A stretch of 64,000 bases of DNA, taken from contig CAYRFQ010000017.1 of the NCBI GenBank assembly GCA_964423615.1, positions 1 through 64,000 on the forward strand. Reading direction: 5' to 3'. The first letter of the stretch is position 1. Each line of letters starts with the position of its first letter. Of this stretch, positions 15,547 to 24,390 are shown piece by piece. Under the pieces are notes generated by a model. The model saw nothing but the letters and a program-made list of their open reading frames with translations. It was not told the DNA's origin and ran no database searches. A program made the translations under genes and the position numbers. This stretch comes from CAYRFQ01 sp964423615 (GTDB taxonomy: Bacteria > Planctomycetota > Planctomycetia > Gemmatales > Gemmataceae).

Positions 15547-16506
15547 TCAATCCTGTAAACCCAACTCTTTCAGTGATTTCGCAGAAACAAAATCGGCTTC
15601 AATGCGGTTCAGCTCTTCCGCCGAGCTGTCTTCAAGCTGTTGCAACACAGTCTCGGACAACGGACCGAATTTGATTTCGATGAGCCGGCAGAGGGTGTCC
15701 CGTTTGCCAATTTCGATTCCTTGCTCTATTCCTTCATCCCTTCCTTCGTTTTTTCCCTTTTCATAAGTCGTTTTTTGCACGTTCCTGATCTCCTTGTATT
15801 TCTCGGCGATGAGGAGTTGATCGAATTGTTCGCGTTGTTCTTGCGTCATCGGCGAATAAGCTTCCACGCACTCGCAAAGCAGAAATCGCCGCCATTCGTT
15901 TTCGGACGACTGTGCGATCTGGTTCATGGCTTCGATGGTCATTTGAGCCCGACGGTCGTCCGGCAGTCGCATTAGTGTCGACATGGCCATGCCGAAGGGA
16001 TTCCCGGAGGCAAAAAATCGAGCACCGTCGAGGCCGGGGAGTCCGACATACTTACAAACGAATCGTAGTGGTCGAAAGTCGCAAATGTTCGTCTCGTACT
16101 CCAAGTCTCCCAGGCCTTCGAATCCGACGTTTAACAGGACTGCAAGGGGAAGGACCGGTAGCTGGTATTTTCGCTCCAGATCATGATAATACTGGTACAT
16201 CCGCCTCCGCAAGGCCGTCGTGGAGTCCTCACTTTCGACTTCGATGTGGACGAGAGCGAGGGTTGGTTGGTCCGGATCGATCTCTCCGTCTGGAGGAAAT
16301 TCTCGCCGTGCAGCTTCTGTAAATTCTAATCGGACGACGAGGTCAACAAGACGTCGCTCGCCTTGGGGCGGGTCGGGAAAGAGTTCTTGTTTCAGCCAAG
16401 TTGCGTTGTCGAACCGAAAGCGTCCAGACCAATCGGGATAGAACTGTGTAAAAAAGTCGGGTAAGAACTCTTCGAACAAGCACTTGAAACGTTGATCGTG
16501 ATCCAT
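15547..16506 (-). CDS. Rpn-family nuclease / DUF4351 protein
   Basis: A 319-residue protein of the Rpn (recombination-promoting nuclease, formerly putative transposase) type. The PD-(D/E)XK-like core shows the Asp of RLVDLVVRLEF and the E-x-E of LVHIEVESED, followed by RMYQYYHDLERKY. The C-terminal 55 residues (about 265-319) resemble DUF4351. Between them is a Glu/Lys/Gly-rich hinge (EKGKNEGRDEGIEQGIEIGK). I chose the ATG at 16506 because GGAG lies about eight bases upstream; the longer frame to 16563 adds 19 unlikely residues. Rpn proteins cut DNA and some act in phage defence. A relative lies at 61296-62417. Confidence 0.82.
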   Translation of the reverse strand: MDHDQRFKCLFEEFLPDFFTQFYPDWSGRFRFDNATWLKQELFPDPPQGERRLVDLVVRLEFTEAARREFPPDGEIDPDQPTLALVHIEVESEDSTTALRRRMYQYYHDLERKYQLPVLPLAVLLNVGFEGLGDLEYETNICDFRPLRFVCKYVGLPGLDGARFFASGNPFGMAMSTLMRLPDDRRAQMTIEAMNQIAQSSENEWRRFLLCECVEAYSPMTQEQREQFDQLLIAEKYKEIRNVQKTTYEKGKNEGRDEGIEQGIEIGKRDTLCRLIEIKFGPLSETVLQQLEDSSAEELNRIEADFVSAKSLKELGLQD

Positions 16507-16655
16507 GATCTGTCTCCATTTGGAGTCATGCGTCCTCCCTCGCAAGAATTCATAAGCTAACACCAGAGTTTGATATACACGTAGATGGCTTGCATTAGGC
16601 TAGCATCAGCTGCCTGAGATCGCAGAGATATTATCAAGACGATCTGGAGAAAACA

Positions 16656-17738
16656 ATGTCTGGAACTACCGTTTCCCAGCACCCCACGACCATCGAATGG
16701 ATCGGTGACATCGACGGGTACGTCCGTTTGATTGATCAAACGCAGTTGCCGACGCAAGAAGTTTACAAGGACTGCCGAACGGTCGAGGAAGTTTGGGAAG
16801 CGATCAAGATGTTGCGAGTCCGCGGGGCTCCAGCGATCGGAATTGCCGCAGCCATGGGGGTTGTTGTGGGAATGCAATCCATCGGCGACGACAATGCCGA
16901 GAAGTTCACGGATCGACTCAAGGAAGTGACCGATTATCTCGCGACGAGCCGACCGACAGCCGTCAACTTGTTCTGGGCGCTCGACCGCATGAACGAACAC
17001 ATAGCAGACGAAATCGGGAAGCGGACGCCTACCGAACTGCGACGAATGCTCATGGAAGAGGCCATCGTCATTGAAGAAGAGGACCGCCAAACGTGTCTGG
17101 CAATCGGTCAGCACGGCGCTTCTCTCATTGGTGAAGGCCAAGGTGTGTTGACACACTGCAATGCGGGAGCGCTTGCTACCGCCGATTATGGCACGGCTCT
17201 GTCGGTGATGTTTGCAGCGGCGCGAGAAGGGCGGACTTTTCAGGTTTTCGCGGATGAAACCCGACCGCTGTTGCAGGGTTCGCGATTGACGGCGTGGGAG
17301 CTTCAAAAACGAGGCGTTGATGTGACTTTGATCTGTGACAACATGGCTGCCCAGGTCATGAAGGAAGGGAAAATTAACGTAGTGATTACGGGTGCCGACC
17401 GAATTGCGGCTAATGGTGACTCGGCCAACAAGATTGGTACTTATGGCGTAGCTTTGCTCGCCAAAGCGCATAGCATTCCGTTTTACATTGCAGCACCGTT
17501 GAGCACGTTTGATATGTCTCTAGCGAGCGGTGACCAGATTCCCATTGAGGAACGAGCCGCGAACGAAATTACACATGGTTTCGGCAAACAAACGGCTCCG
17601 AATGATGTGAAAGTCTATAATCCTGCGTTCGACGTCACTCCGGCAGAATTAATCGCCGGCATTGTAACGGAACATGGAATCATACAACCAGTGAACGAAG
17701 CAAAGGTACGCGAGATGTTCGATGCGCACAACAAGTAA
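16656..17738 (+). CDS. mtnA: S-methyl-5-thioribose-1-phosphate isomerase
   Basis: A 360-residue member of the eIF2B-like aldose-ketose isomerase family. Diagnostic segments are RGAPAIGIAAAMG near 52-64, THCNAGALATADYGTALSV near 165-183 with the catalytic Cys, and VITGADRIAANGDSANKIGT near 244-263 with the catalytic Asp. It converts methylthioribose-1-phosphate to methylthioribulose-1-phosphate in methionine salvage. GGAG precedes the ATG at a good distance. No other salvage gene is adjacent, so it is a single-gene unit here, convergent with the DUF1501 gene. Confidence 0.95.
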   Translation: MSGTTVSQHPTTIEWIGDIDGYVRLIDQTQLPTQEVYKDCRTVEEVWEAIKMLRVRGAPAIGIAAAMGVVVGMQSIGDDNAEKFTDRLKEVTDYLATSRPTAVNLFWALDRMNEHIADEIGKRTPTELRRMLMEEAIVIEEEDRQTCLAIGQHGASLIGEGQGVLTHCNAGALATADYGTALSVMFAAAREGRTFQVFADETRPLLQGSRLTAWELQKRGVDVTLICDNMAAQVMKEGKINVVITGADRIAANGDSANKIGTYGVALLAKAHSIPFYIAAPLSTFDMSLASGDQIPIEERAANEITHGFGKQTAPNDVKVYNPAFDVTPAELIAGIVTEHGIIQPVNEAKVREMFDAHNK

Positions 17739-17750
17739 TCGATGCGAGTC

Positions 17751-19184
17751 CTAGGCTAACACATCGCGAATGACGTGACCGTGAACGTTCGTCAATCGTC
17801 GCTGGATGCCGTTGTGGTAGAACGTCAATCTTTCGTGATCGATGCCGAACAGGCGTAACACGGTCGCGTGAAAATCATACCAGTGCACAGGGTGTTCGGC
17901 CGCTCGCCAGCCGATTTCGTCTGTCTCGCCATAGGCGATGCCTGGTTTTAGACCGGCACCCGCCATCCATACAGAAAAGCCATATCGGTTGTGGTCGCGG
18001 CCCGTGCCCACGGTGTTGCTCCGGGCTTGGGTAAACGGGGTACGTCCGAACTCTGTTGTGAAGAGAACGAGTGTATCGTCGAGCATGCCACGTTGTCTGA
18101 GGTCCTGTAGTAGCCCGGCGATGGGTTTGTCGATCCGAGCGGCCTCGGCGGAATGATTTTCCCGAACGTTCTCGTGGGCGTCCCAACTGGACCGTGGGTT
18201 TCCGGCTATGGGTCCACCAGAAAATATTTGTACAAACCGAACTCCTCGTTCGAGGAGTCGTCGGCCCAACAAACAACGTCGGCCGCAATCCTCCGTCGTG
18301 CGGTTGTCGATTCCATAGAGCCGTTGGATCGATTGCGGTTCGCCGGAGATGTTGCTCACTTCCGGCACCGACGTTTGCATCTGGGCTGCCAACTCGTAAC
18401 TCCGAATGCGACCGTTGACGAGCGAGTTTTCGCCGACTCGTTCGCTGTGCATTTGGTTGAGTTGTCGCAGAAAGTCACGCGTCGCAGTTTCTGTCTTGGC
18501 AGGAATCGCACGAGCCGGAAAGAGGTCACGCACTGGACGATTGCCTCCGCGAAGGAGCACACCTTGGTGTTGGGCTGGGAGAAATCCGCTCGTCCAGTTT
18601 GAGGCTCCGCCGTTGGGTGCGCCACGACCGTCGGGCAACACGACATACGCCGGTAGCGATTCGGTTTCGTTGCCGAGTCCGTAGGAAAGCCAACTCCCCA
18701 TGCTCGGAAAACCATTGAACTGAAAGCCACTGTTGGCCACGAACAGGGCAGGGGTGTGATTCGCGGAATCGGAAACCATCGAACGAATGATGGTTAGCTC
18801 ATCGGCCATTCGGGCGATGTTCGGGAACAGGTCCGATATCCATAGGCCGCTTTGTCCTCGCTGGCGGAACTCGTAGTCATTGCGGCGAATCAGTCCGACT
18901 TGGCCGAAGAAGATGTCCGGACGTTCGGTCGATTGGAGACGTTGCCCGTGGTGTCTTTGCAAGTCCGGTTTGTAGTCGAAGGAGTCGATGTGACTCAGGC
19001 CACCGACGAGACAAATGTGGACGGCTCGCTTGGCTCGTGGGCGAAAGTTTGGGAAATTTGGAGACCGCCTCTCGGCCGATTGGATCACGCCGTCTTGGTG
19101 CAGAAGCGTGAGCAACGCCGTGGCACCGAGTCCTTGCAGGCCCCAGTGGAAAAAGTCTCGGCGGTTGAATGTATTTGTTGGCAT
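17751..19184 (-). CDS. DUF1501 secreted protein (Tat leader)
   Basis: A 477-residue DUF1501 protein. The N-terminus has a Tat-type leader, NRRDFFHWGLQGLGATALLTLL. Core segments include KRAVHICLVGGLSHIDSFDYKP, the late RDHNRYGFSVWMAGAGLKPG and a C-terminal HWYDFHATVLRLFGIDHERL. The family belongs to the alkaline-phosphatase/sulfatase superfamily, but its reaction is not established. In planctomycetes these genes are nearly always next to a DUF1549/DUF1553 cytochrome protein; here the partner ends 14 bp upstream on the same strand, so the two form an operon, probably serving extracytoplasmic polymer breakdown. Confidence 0.93.
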   Translation of the reverse strand: MPTNTFNRRDFFHWGLQGLGATALLTLLHQDGVIQSAERRSPNFPNFRPRAKRAVHICLVGGLSHIDSFDYKPDLQRHHGQRLQSTERPDIFFGQVGLIRRNDYEFRQRGQSGLWISDLFPNIARMADELTIIRSMVSDSANHTPALFVANSGFQFNGFPSMGSWLSYGLGNETESLPAYVVLPDGRGAPNGGASNWTSGFLPAQHQGVLLRGGNRPVRDLFPARAIPAKTETATRDFLRQLNQMHSERVGENSLVNGRIRSYELAAQMQTSVPEVSNISGEPQSIQRLYGIDNRTTEDCGRRCLLGRRLLERGVRFVQIFSGGPIAGNPRSSWDAHENVRENHSAEAARIDKPIAGLLQDLRQRGMLDDTLVLFTTEFGRTPFTQARSNTVGTGRDHNRYGFSVWMAGAGLKPGIAYGETDEIGWRAAEHPVHWYDFHATVLRLFGIDHERLTFYHNGIQRRLTNVHGHVIRDVLA

Positions 19185-19198
19185 GAGGGCATCCGCTT

Positions 19199-22100
19199 CT
19201 ACTCGACAATGATAAATTCGTTACTGTTGAACAGCGCCCGACAGAGCGATGCCAACCCGTGCTCTCGGACGAAACTCGAAGCCAATTTCAATTCTCGTGC
19301 AGTAGGATTTCGAGTGTAAGCCAATCGAAACGCGTGTTTCACTTGTAACGGAATCTCGGCTCCTGCCTCTCGTTCGATTCGCTTTGTAAAGTTCTCTGCC
19401 ATCCGCAAAACGAACGCGTTGTTGAGGAGACTCAACGCCTGGAGAGGAGTCGTCGTCACGGAGCGGCGTGGGGTCGTTGCGCAGGCATCCGGACAATCGA
19501 ACGTGTCGAGCAACGAACTACGCCCGCCGCGTGGGGAAAATCGATAGATCGTTCTTCGGTGGAACTGTGGCCCGATGGGATCAAACGGAGTGTAATAGGT
19601 CGTGCCGTTGTTCGGGCGAATCTCGACGTCAACGAATCCAGGGCCACCCATCTCACGATTGAGTTGACCGGCCACTTGAAGAATACTGTCGCGAACGGCT
19701 TCGGCTTCGAGGCGTCTGGGCGAGTACCTCCACAACAATCGATTGTTGGCATCGAAGGCGTACGCTTTGGAGTTCTTTCGCGACGACTGGCGGTAAGCGT
19801 TTGACGTCACGATTAACCGATGGATCGCTCTGAGACTGTAGTTCTGTCTCTGGAGTTCCGATGCGAGCCAATCGAGCAATTGCGGATGACTGGGACGGCC
19901 GCCGTTGAAGCCAAAATCGTTGGGAGTTTTCACGAGACCAGCGCCGAAATGGTAGTGCCATAACCGATTGACGATGACTCTTGCAAACAGGGGGTTGTTT
20001 TGGCTGGTAATCCACTCGGCGAGTTTCTGTCGTCTTTCGGCATCAGATGCGTTGGCTTTCAGGCCAAAGTCTGCCGACAAACCCGAAATCGACGACACTC
20101 CACCGGGCGTGACGATCTTACCGACCGCTTCGATGTCACCACGTAAGAGAACATTCGTTATTCCAGGGTTTCTTGGGTTGACCGAGTAGACCTTGTTCGA
20201 CCTGGCCTTGTTGAGTTTTGCGAGTTCGGCTTCGAGTTTTGCGAGTTTGTTGATCAGATCGGCTCGGTGCTTTTTTGTTGCAGGCGAGAGTTTTGCAAGG
20301 AGTTGTTTTTCGGAGACGTAATCGCTCTGGATACCCGCGGAGGCCGCGACGGCTTCCGCCGACAAGGCTCGATCGTATAATCGGGCTTGGAGAATCTTTC
20401 CGCGAAGGAATTTGTTGCCGCCAGGAGGTGTGTGTCGCAAGCCAAACAGGATCGTCGCGTCATTCGCTTCGAAAGTTTGAAAGCCTGTCTTGTATGGCTT
20501 GCCGTAGGTTCGGCCGTTGCGGTAGGCGATTATCGTCCCGTCGCTTCGATAAACGATGGCGATGTGCACGGGGTTGGTCTTGGCTTGCTTCTCGGCAGGG
20601 CCGCCGAAGGAGCGTGTCCGTCGGAACGAATCGCTCCCGGCCATCCATCTGTGAGGTTCTCGTTCGGCGTAGACAATGGCATCGAATGTGGCACCGGTCG
20701 GCTTTTGGAGACTCATCACGCCGCCACCGCGTTGGTTCAGGTCATCCAGAATGACCCACGCTTCCAACGTCTTTTCGCGAAATGCGCGATCGATCCGTTT
20801 GGTTTCGACGTGCGAGCGACCATCCAGAATTAAGCCCCCATTGTGAATCTTCGCATTCCCAAACGGCTTGCCGTGCAACTTGCCGACGGAGTCTTTGTAA
20901 TCTTTGTCGAAGTTCCAAGCTGCCAATGGTTCTGGTGGTTGCGGCTTCCGATTTCGATTAGCTTTTCGGGCTTGTCGAATGGCCAGTCTCGCGGGCCGTT
21001 CGGTCGTTGCGATGTCGCTTCGGAGCTGTGTCATTTTCCGGTTAACAGTCTTTATTCGTTTCTGAACCGTAGGTGAATTGACGCTTCGTTCGCCGTGAAA
21101 GACGCCATCCAACGATGCAATCAGCCGGTAATATTCCTCTTGACGAATGGGATCGAATTTGTGGTCGTGACACCGAGCACAGTTTACGGTCAACCCAAGG
21201 AATGTTTGTCCGAGTGTGCCGACGATCTCCTCGAGTTCGTCTTGTCGGGCGAGTTTTCGCATTCGCTCACTTTGTCCGACCACCGTGTTGTGTACGCCCG
21301 AGACCAAAAAGCCGACGGCCGCAACTCCTTGGTGCGAGTCGTTGGTCAAGATGTCACCGGTGATTTGCATTTTGGCGAACCGATCGTACGGCATGTCATC
21401 GTTGAGGACTCGAATCACCCAGTCGCGGTAATGCCAGAGATTCTTACGAGGATTGTTGCGTTCGAACCCATCGCTCTCGCCGTAGCGTACGACATCGAGC
21501 CAATGTCTCGCCCAACGTTCTCCATGGTGGGAAGACGCCAGGAGGTGGGCAACGATATCGTTGTACGCTTGGTCGGTCGGATTTTTCGTGAATGTCTCAA
21601 CAATCGCCGGAGAAGGCGGCAAACCGATCAAGTCGAAATGGAGGCGACGGATCAAGGCTCGTGGGGAAGCCTCAGGCGAAAAGGTCAGTTTGTGGTTTTC
21701 GAGCTTGGCCAAGAGAAATGCGTCGATGGGGTTGTGGACTTGCTTCCGGTTCTGAACTTTCGGAACGTCAGGTTTCCGAAGTGGTTGCAGCGCCCACCAG
21801 TCGTATCCAGCTCGTTTATTCGTGGTATATTTGTAGGGATCGATCGGGTCCGTGCCCCACTTGGCTCCGTCGATGATCCATTGTTTCAGGAGAGCTGCTT
21901 CGGCCTTGGGCAATTGTTTCTTCGGTGGCATCTCGCCTTTCCGGACACGTTCCCAAAGGGAGCTTTTTGTGAGTCGTCCGGGAACGATCGCTTGTCCGCG
22001 ATTCCCGCCTTCGAAAGCCAACTTTTTCTGGCTCAGATCGAGACCGCCTTTCGGGCGTTTGCCGCTGTGACAGTCCAAACAGTAACTCGCCAGGATGGGA

Positions 22101-22228
22101 GCTATCCGTTTGTCAAAGGGTAGAACTTGCGCGCGTGTCCACTGGCTCGGCAACAGCAGAGTCAGTGCGGCGAGGAAGCAGGCATACCGTTGGTGGAATG
22201 ACTCCCGCGTTTTGTTTGTTGGTCCCAT
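19199..22228 (-). CDS. PSD1 cytochrome / DUF1549 / DUF1553 protein with LamG domain
   Basis: A 1009-residue secreted protein. After a signal peptide comes a planctomycete cytochrome-C domain with CLDCH at 50-54. DUF1549 follows (IDAFLLAKLE onward) and contains a second CxxCH, CARCHDHKFDP near 350. A concanavalin/LamG-like beta domain sits in the middle (about 440-590, AAWNFDKDYKDS onward). DUF1553 forms the C-terminal 330 residues (LAEWITSQNNPLFARVIVNR onward). I chose the ATG at 22228, preceded by GAGGGGGGAG, over an in-frame start 21 bases upstream. It forms an operon with the DUF1501 gene downstream. The role is probably redox-linked carbohydrate degradation outside the cytoplasm. Confidence 0.92.
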   Translation of the reverse strand: MGPTNKTRESFHQRYACFLAALTLLLPSQWTRAQVLPFDKRIAPILASYCLDCHSGKRPKGGLDLSQKKLAFEGGNRGQAIVPGRLTKSSLWERVRKGEMPPKKQLPKAEAALLKQWIIDGAKWGTDPIDPYKYTTNKRAGYDWWALQPLRKPDVPKVQNRKQVHNPIDAFLLAKLENHKLTFSPEASPRALIRRLHFDLIGLPPSPAIVETFTKNPTDQAYNDIVAHLLASSHHGERWARHWLDVVRYGESDGFERNNPRKNLWHYRDWVIRVLNDDMPYDRFAKMQITGDILTNDSHQGVAAVGFLVSGVHNTVVGQSERMRKLARQDELEEIVGTLGQTFLGLTVNCARCHDHKFDPIRQEEYYRLIASLDGVFHGERSVNSPTVQKRIKTVNRKMTQLRSDIATTERPARLAIRQARKANRNRKPQPPEPLAAWNFDKDYKDSVGKLHGKPFGNAKIHNGGLILDGRSHVETKRIDRAFREKTLEAWVILDDLNQRGGGVMSLQKPTGATFDAIVYAEREPHRWMAGSDSFRRTRSFGGPAEKQAKTNPVHIAIVYRSDGTIIAYRNGRTYGKPYKTGFQTFEANDATILFGLRHTPPGGNKFLRGKILQARLYDRALSAEAVAASAGIQSDYVSEKQLLAKLSPATKKHRADLINKLAKLEAELAKLNKARSNKVYSVNPRNPGITNVLLRGDIEAVGKIVTPGGVSSISGLSADFGLKANASDAERRQKLAEWITSQNNPLFARVIVNRLWHYHFGAGLVKTPNDFGFNGGRPSHPQLLDWLASELQRQNYSLRAIHRLIVTSNAYRQSSRKNSKAYAFDANNRLLWRYSPRRLEAEAVRDSILQVAGQLNREMGGPGFVDVEIRPNNGTTYYTPFDPIGPQFHRRTIYRFSPRGGRSSLLDTFDCPDACATTPRRSVTTTPLQALSLLNNAFVLRMAENFTKRIEREAGAEIPLQVKHAFRLAYTRNPTARELKLASSFVREHGLASLCRALFNSNEFIIVE

Positions 22229-22374
22229 GGCTCCCCCCTCATCATCCACGGATTATCTTTGTGGAAACATCGAACATGGTTGGGTCGTTCCACTCGGTTT
22301 TGCAGGGCGATTCTTCGTAGGACAGGTGGAAGACAGGCTCTACGAATTTTCCCAGAATGGAATTACCGAGCCGA

Positions 22375-22429
22375 GTTCTAGCGATTGATAGAACACGCCA
22401 ACATCCGCTCTATTCCTGCAAACGCAGGT
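22375..22429. repeat. Small intergenic inverted repeats
   Basis: GTTCTA (22375-22380) pairs with TAGAAC (22389-22394), and CCTGC-AAAC-GCAGG (22416-22429) is a second hairpin. Both lie in the space between the PSD1 gene and the low-complexity secreted protein. An 11-base string beside the second hairpin (CCGCTCTATTC, 22405-22415) recurs in inverted form at 28447-28457. Probably part of a dispersed repeat. Confidence 0.45.
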
Positions 22430-22433
22430 CGTT

Positions 22434-23297
22434 CTAACGTGAAGAGATCACGGGACGAACTACGGGTCTCGAGTGTTGAGGATAGTTTGGTCCAACCACT
22501 CGAACTCGTGGAGTCTGTGCGTATCCTCCGATTCCCACGTCGACTGGATCTGGGGGTAAACCATACCGTTGTAAGGTCCGGCGACTGTAAGTTCCCACAC
22601 GCATGCGTGGTGCCGTTTGGTACTGGTAATAATCATTCGTCGAATACGTTTGCTGGGAACGAGACGGGTAACCGTACTGGACTTGGTTGTACGGGCTTCT
22701 ATAGGGAGCAAAACACATAGGATTGCGGGAATAAGTGGGAGAATATGTTGAACGGTATGGATCGGATGTCACAGGATAAGCAGCGCGTGAGGGGTCGATG
22801 AAATAGCCCTGTCGCGTGGGAACAGCACGTCGGTATTCGCCCCGTCGTCCTTGTGTGCCTTGGTATGGTACAAACGGCAGTTGTAGTGTTAGAGGCTCGT
22901 TCGATCCAACCTTCGGCTTGTTTGTCTTCGGTGAAGTAGGAATGTTTTCAAGTGGTGGTAATTTCTGACCGGTCAGATGTTTGGTTTTCTGCGTTTTCTT
23001 CGTTTGGGCGTTGGGCTTGGGTTTGCCAATGCGTTCGATGGGTGTAGATTGTTTTTGGAGAGTATTATTCGGTAAGCGTTGCTTTTCGACCTGGCTTTCG
23101 ACTGCTTGTGCCGGGATGATTTTGGTCTTCTCTGAATCAGGGTCAAAGACGAGGGGTTTGATAGGATTCCCCATAGGCTTGGTGTCCGGAATGTCAGGGG
23201 AACCGTCACCCGTTGGAATGAATGCTTGAGATGTGGCTGGTCCGGATGGAACACCAGTCAGGAGCAAACCAACCAGGAGGGCAACGTACAAACGCAT
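22434..23297 (-). CDS. Secreted low-complexity Tyr/Arg/Pro-rich protein
   Basis: A 287-residue protein with a signal peptide (MRLYVALLVGLLLTGV, cleavage likely near TSQA). The first half is Pro/Lys/Thr-rich and the second half is Tyr/Ser/Arg-rich (YRSTYSPTYSRNP, YPSRSQQTYSTNDYYQYQ), ending with basic turns. I do not recognise a family. I chose the ATG at 23297 with AAGGG eight bases upstream; a GTG at 23303 is also in frame. The composition suggests an unstructured cell-surface or matrix protein. It lies just downstream of the SUF operon end and upstream of the PSD1 gene, with no functional tie visible. Confidence 0.75.
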   Translation of the reverse strand: MRLYVALLVGLLLTGVPSGPATSQAFIPTGDGSPDIPDTKPMGNPIKPLVFDPDSEKTKIIPAQAVESQVEKQRLPNNTLQKQSTPIERIGKPKPNAQTKKTQKTKHLTGQKLPPLENIPTSPKTNKPKVGSNEPLTLQLPFVPYQGTQGRRGEYRRAVPTRQGYFIDPSRAAYPVTSDPYRSTYSPTYSRNPMCFAPYRSPYNQVQYGYPSRSQQTYSTNDYYQYQTAPRMRVGTYSRRTLQRYGLPPDPVDVGIGGYAQTPRVRVVGPNYPQHSRPVVRPVISSR

Positions 23298-23401
23298 AGT
23301 CACAGCCCTTTCATCGGGGAAGATGGAAGTAAGTGAAGAGGCTGTTGGTAGTGTATGCGTCTCACGGAATGACTACAACCGGCTTGACCCAAAAAGATGA
23401 G

Positions 23402-23869
23402 TTAATCGTCAATGCCGAGTTGGAGCTTGGCTGCTTCGGACATTCGACTTTTGTCCCATGGTGGTTCCCAGACAAGAGTCACATTCGCTCGGGGCACTTC
23501 GGAAAGCTGTTGGACTTTGGCCTGGACGTCTCCTGGAAGTGAACCGGCAACGGGGCACGCTGGAGACGTTAATGTCATGTCGATTTCCACGAGTCCGGTG
23601 GTTTGGATGTTGATGTTGTAGATCAAACCGAGTTCGTAGATGTTGACGGGTATCTCGGGGTCGAAGCATGTGTGAAGTTTGTCAATGACTTTACCACGGA
23701 TGGCCTCGATGTCCTCGGCAGACAAGTTGAGATCGGGTAGAGGAGTTTCATCGACAGGCGGACGTTGGGTTTGGTCGCTGCTCAGCGGTCTCTCGCGGTT
23801 GATGTCTTCGTCTTGCTTGGCATCGGGATCGAGGCGAGACATTCCAAGTGGGCTGACGTTTGGGTCCAT
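23402..23869 (-). CDS. MIP18-family SUF-associated protein
   Basis: A 155-residue protein, last in the SUF operon. Residues about 55-155 form a MIP18/DUF59 domain: FDPEIPVNIYELGLIYNINI near 72-91 and TLTSPACPVAGSLPGDV near 103-119, with the conserved Cys. The N-terminal 50 residues are a charged, probably disordered extension. The ATG at 23869 has a near-perfect GGAGGAG ribosome site; longer frames have none. Homologues in SUF operons (SufT-like) help mature iron-sulfur proteins. It follows sufU by about 50 bp. Confidence 0.9.
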   Translation of the reverse strand: MDPNVSPLGMSRLDPDAKQDEDINRERPLSSDQTQRPPVDETPLPDLNLSAEDIEAIRGKVIDKLHTCFDPEIPVNIYELGLIYNINIQTTGLVEIDMTLTSPACPVAGSLPGDVQAKVQQLSEVPRANVTLVWEPPWDKSRMSEAAKLQLGIDD

Positions 23870-23919
23870 GGTATATTCTCCTCCGTTGTCTCGGTTTCTG
23901 TTGAGCAGGCGACAGGCTG

Positions 23920-24390
23920 TTATTGGCCGAGAGGACTTTCCTCGGTGCTGACCGTATTGCTGTGTCCTTCGAGGGCATTGTGGACCGAGTGCCATGCGAG
24001 GGTTGCGCATTTGACGCGGACTGGGAACTTCCGGACTCCGGCAAACACGGCCATTTTGCCGAGTGTCTCCTCGTCAATTTCTTCGTCGGGTGATGACGTA
24101 ACCAGGTTATGGAAAGTCGAGAACAGAGCCTCGGCTTCTTGTCGAGTTTTCCCTTTCAAGAGTTGGGTCATTATGGACGCGGAGGACTTAGAGATCGCGC
24201 ATCCATCGCCTTGAAATGAGATGTCTTCAATCTTTTCGCCGTTTATCTTGAGGTAGACCGTAAAGTGGTCTCCACAGAGTGGGTTACGGCCTTCGACTTG
24301 GCAGTCGGGGGCTTCCAGGATTCGGAAATTCCGTGGAGACTTGCTGTGGTCCTTGATGAGATCTTCGTAGAGTTCGTTGTTTGCTGGCAT
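23920..24390 (-). CDS. sufU: Iron-sulfur assembly protein SufU
   Basis: A 156-residue IscU/SufU-like protein. The three conserved Cys are visible in NPLCGDHF near 40, GDGCAISKSSASIM near 66 and VRVKCATLAW near 128, with the SufU-type spacing that includes an insertion before the third. SufU takes sulfur from SufS (a zinc-dependent sulfur relay) and feeds the SufBCD scaffold. The ATG shares its A with the TAA stop of sufS, so translation is coupled. The longer upstream frame lies inside sufS and is not used. Confidence 0.94.
   Translation of the reverse strand: MPANNELYEDLIKDHSKSPRNFRILEAPDCQVEGRNPLCGDHFTVYLKINGEKIEDISFQGDGCAISKSSASIMTQLLKGKTRQEAEALFSTFHNLVTSSPDEEIDEETLGKMAVFAGVRKFPVRVKCATLAWHSVHNALEGHSNTVSTEESPLGQ

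Noticed and set aside
21095..22123. A 342-residue plus-strand frame
   Set aside because: Antisense to the PSD1 gene, whose CxxCH motifs and DUF1549 sequence are well conserved.
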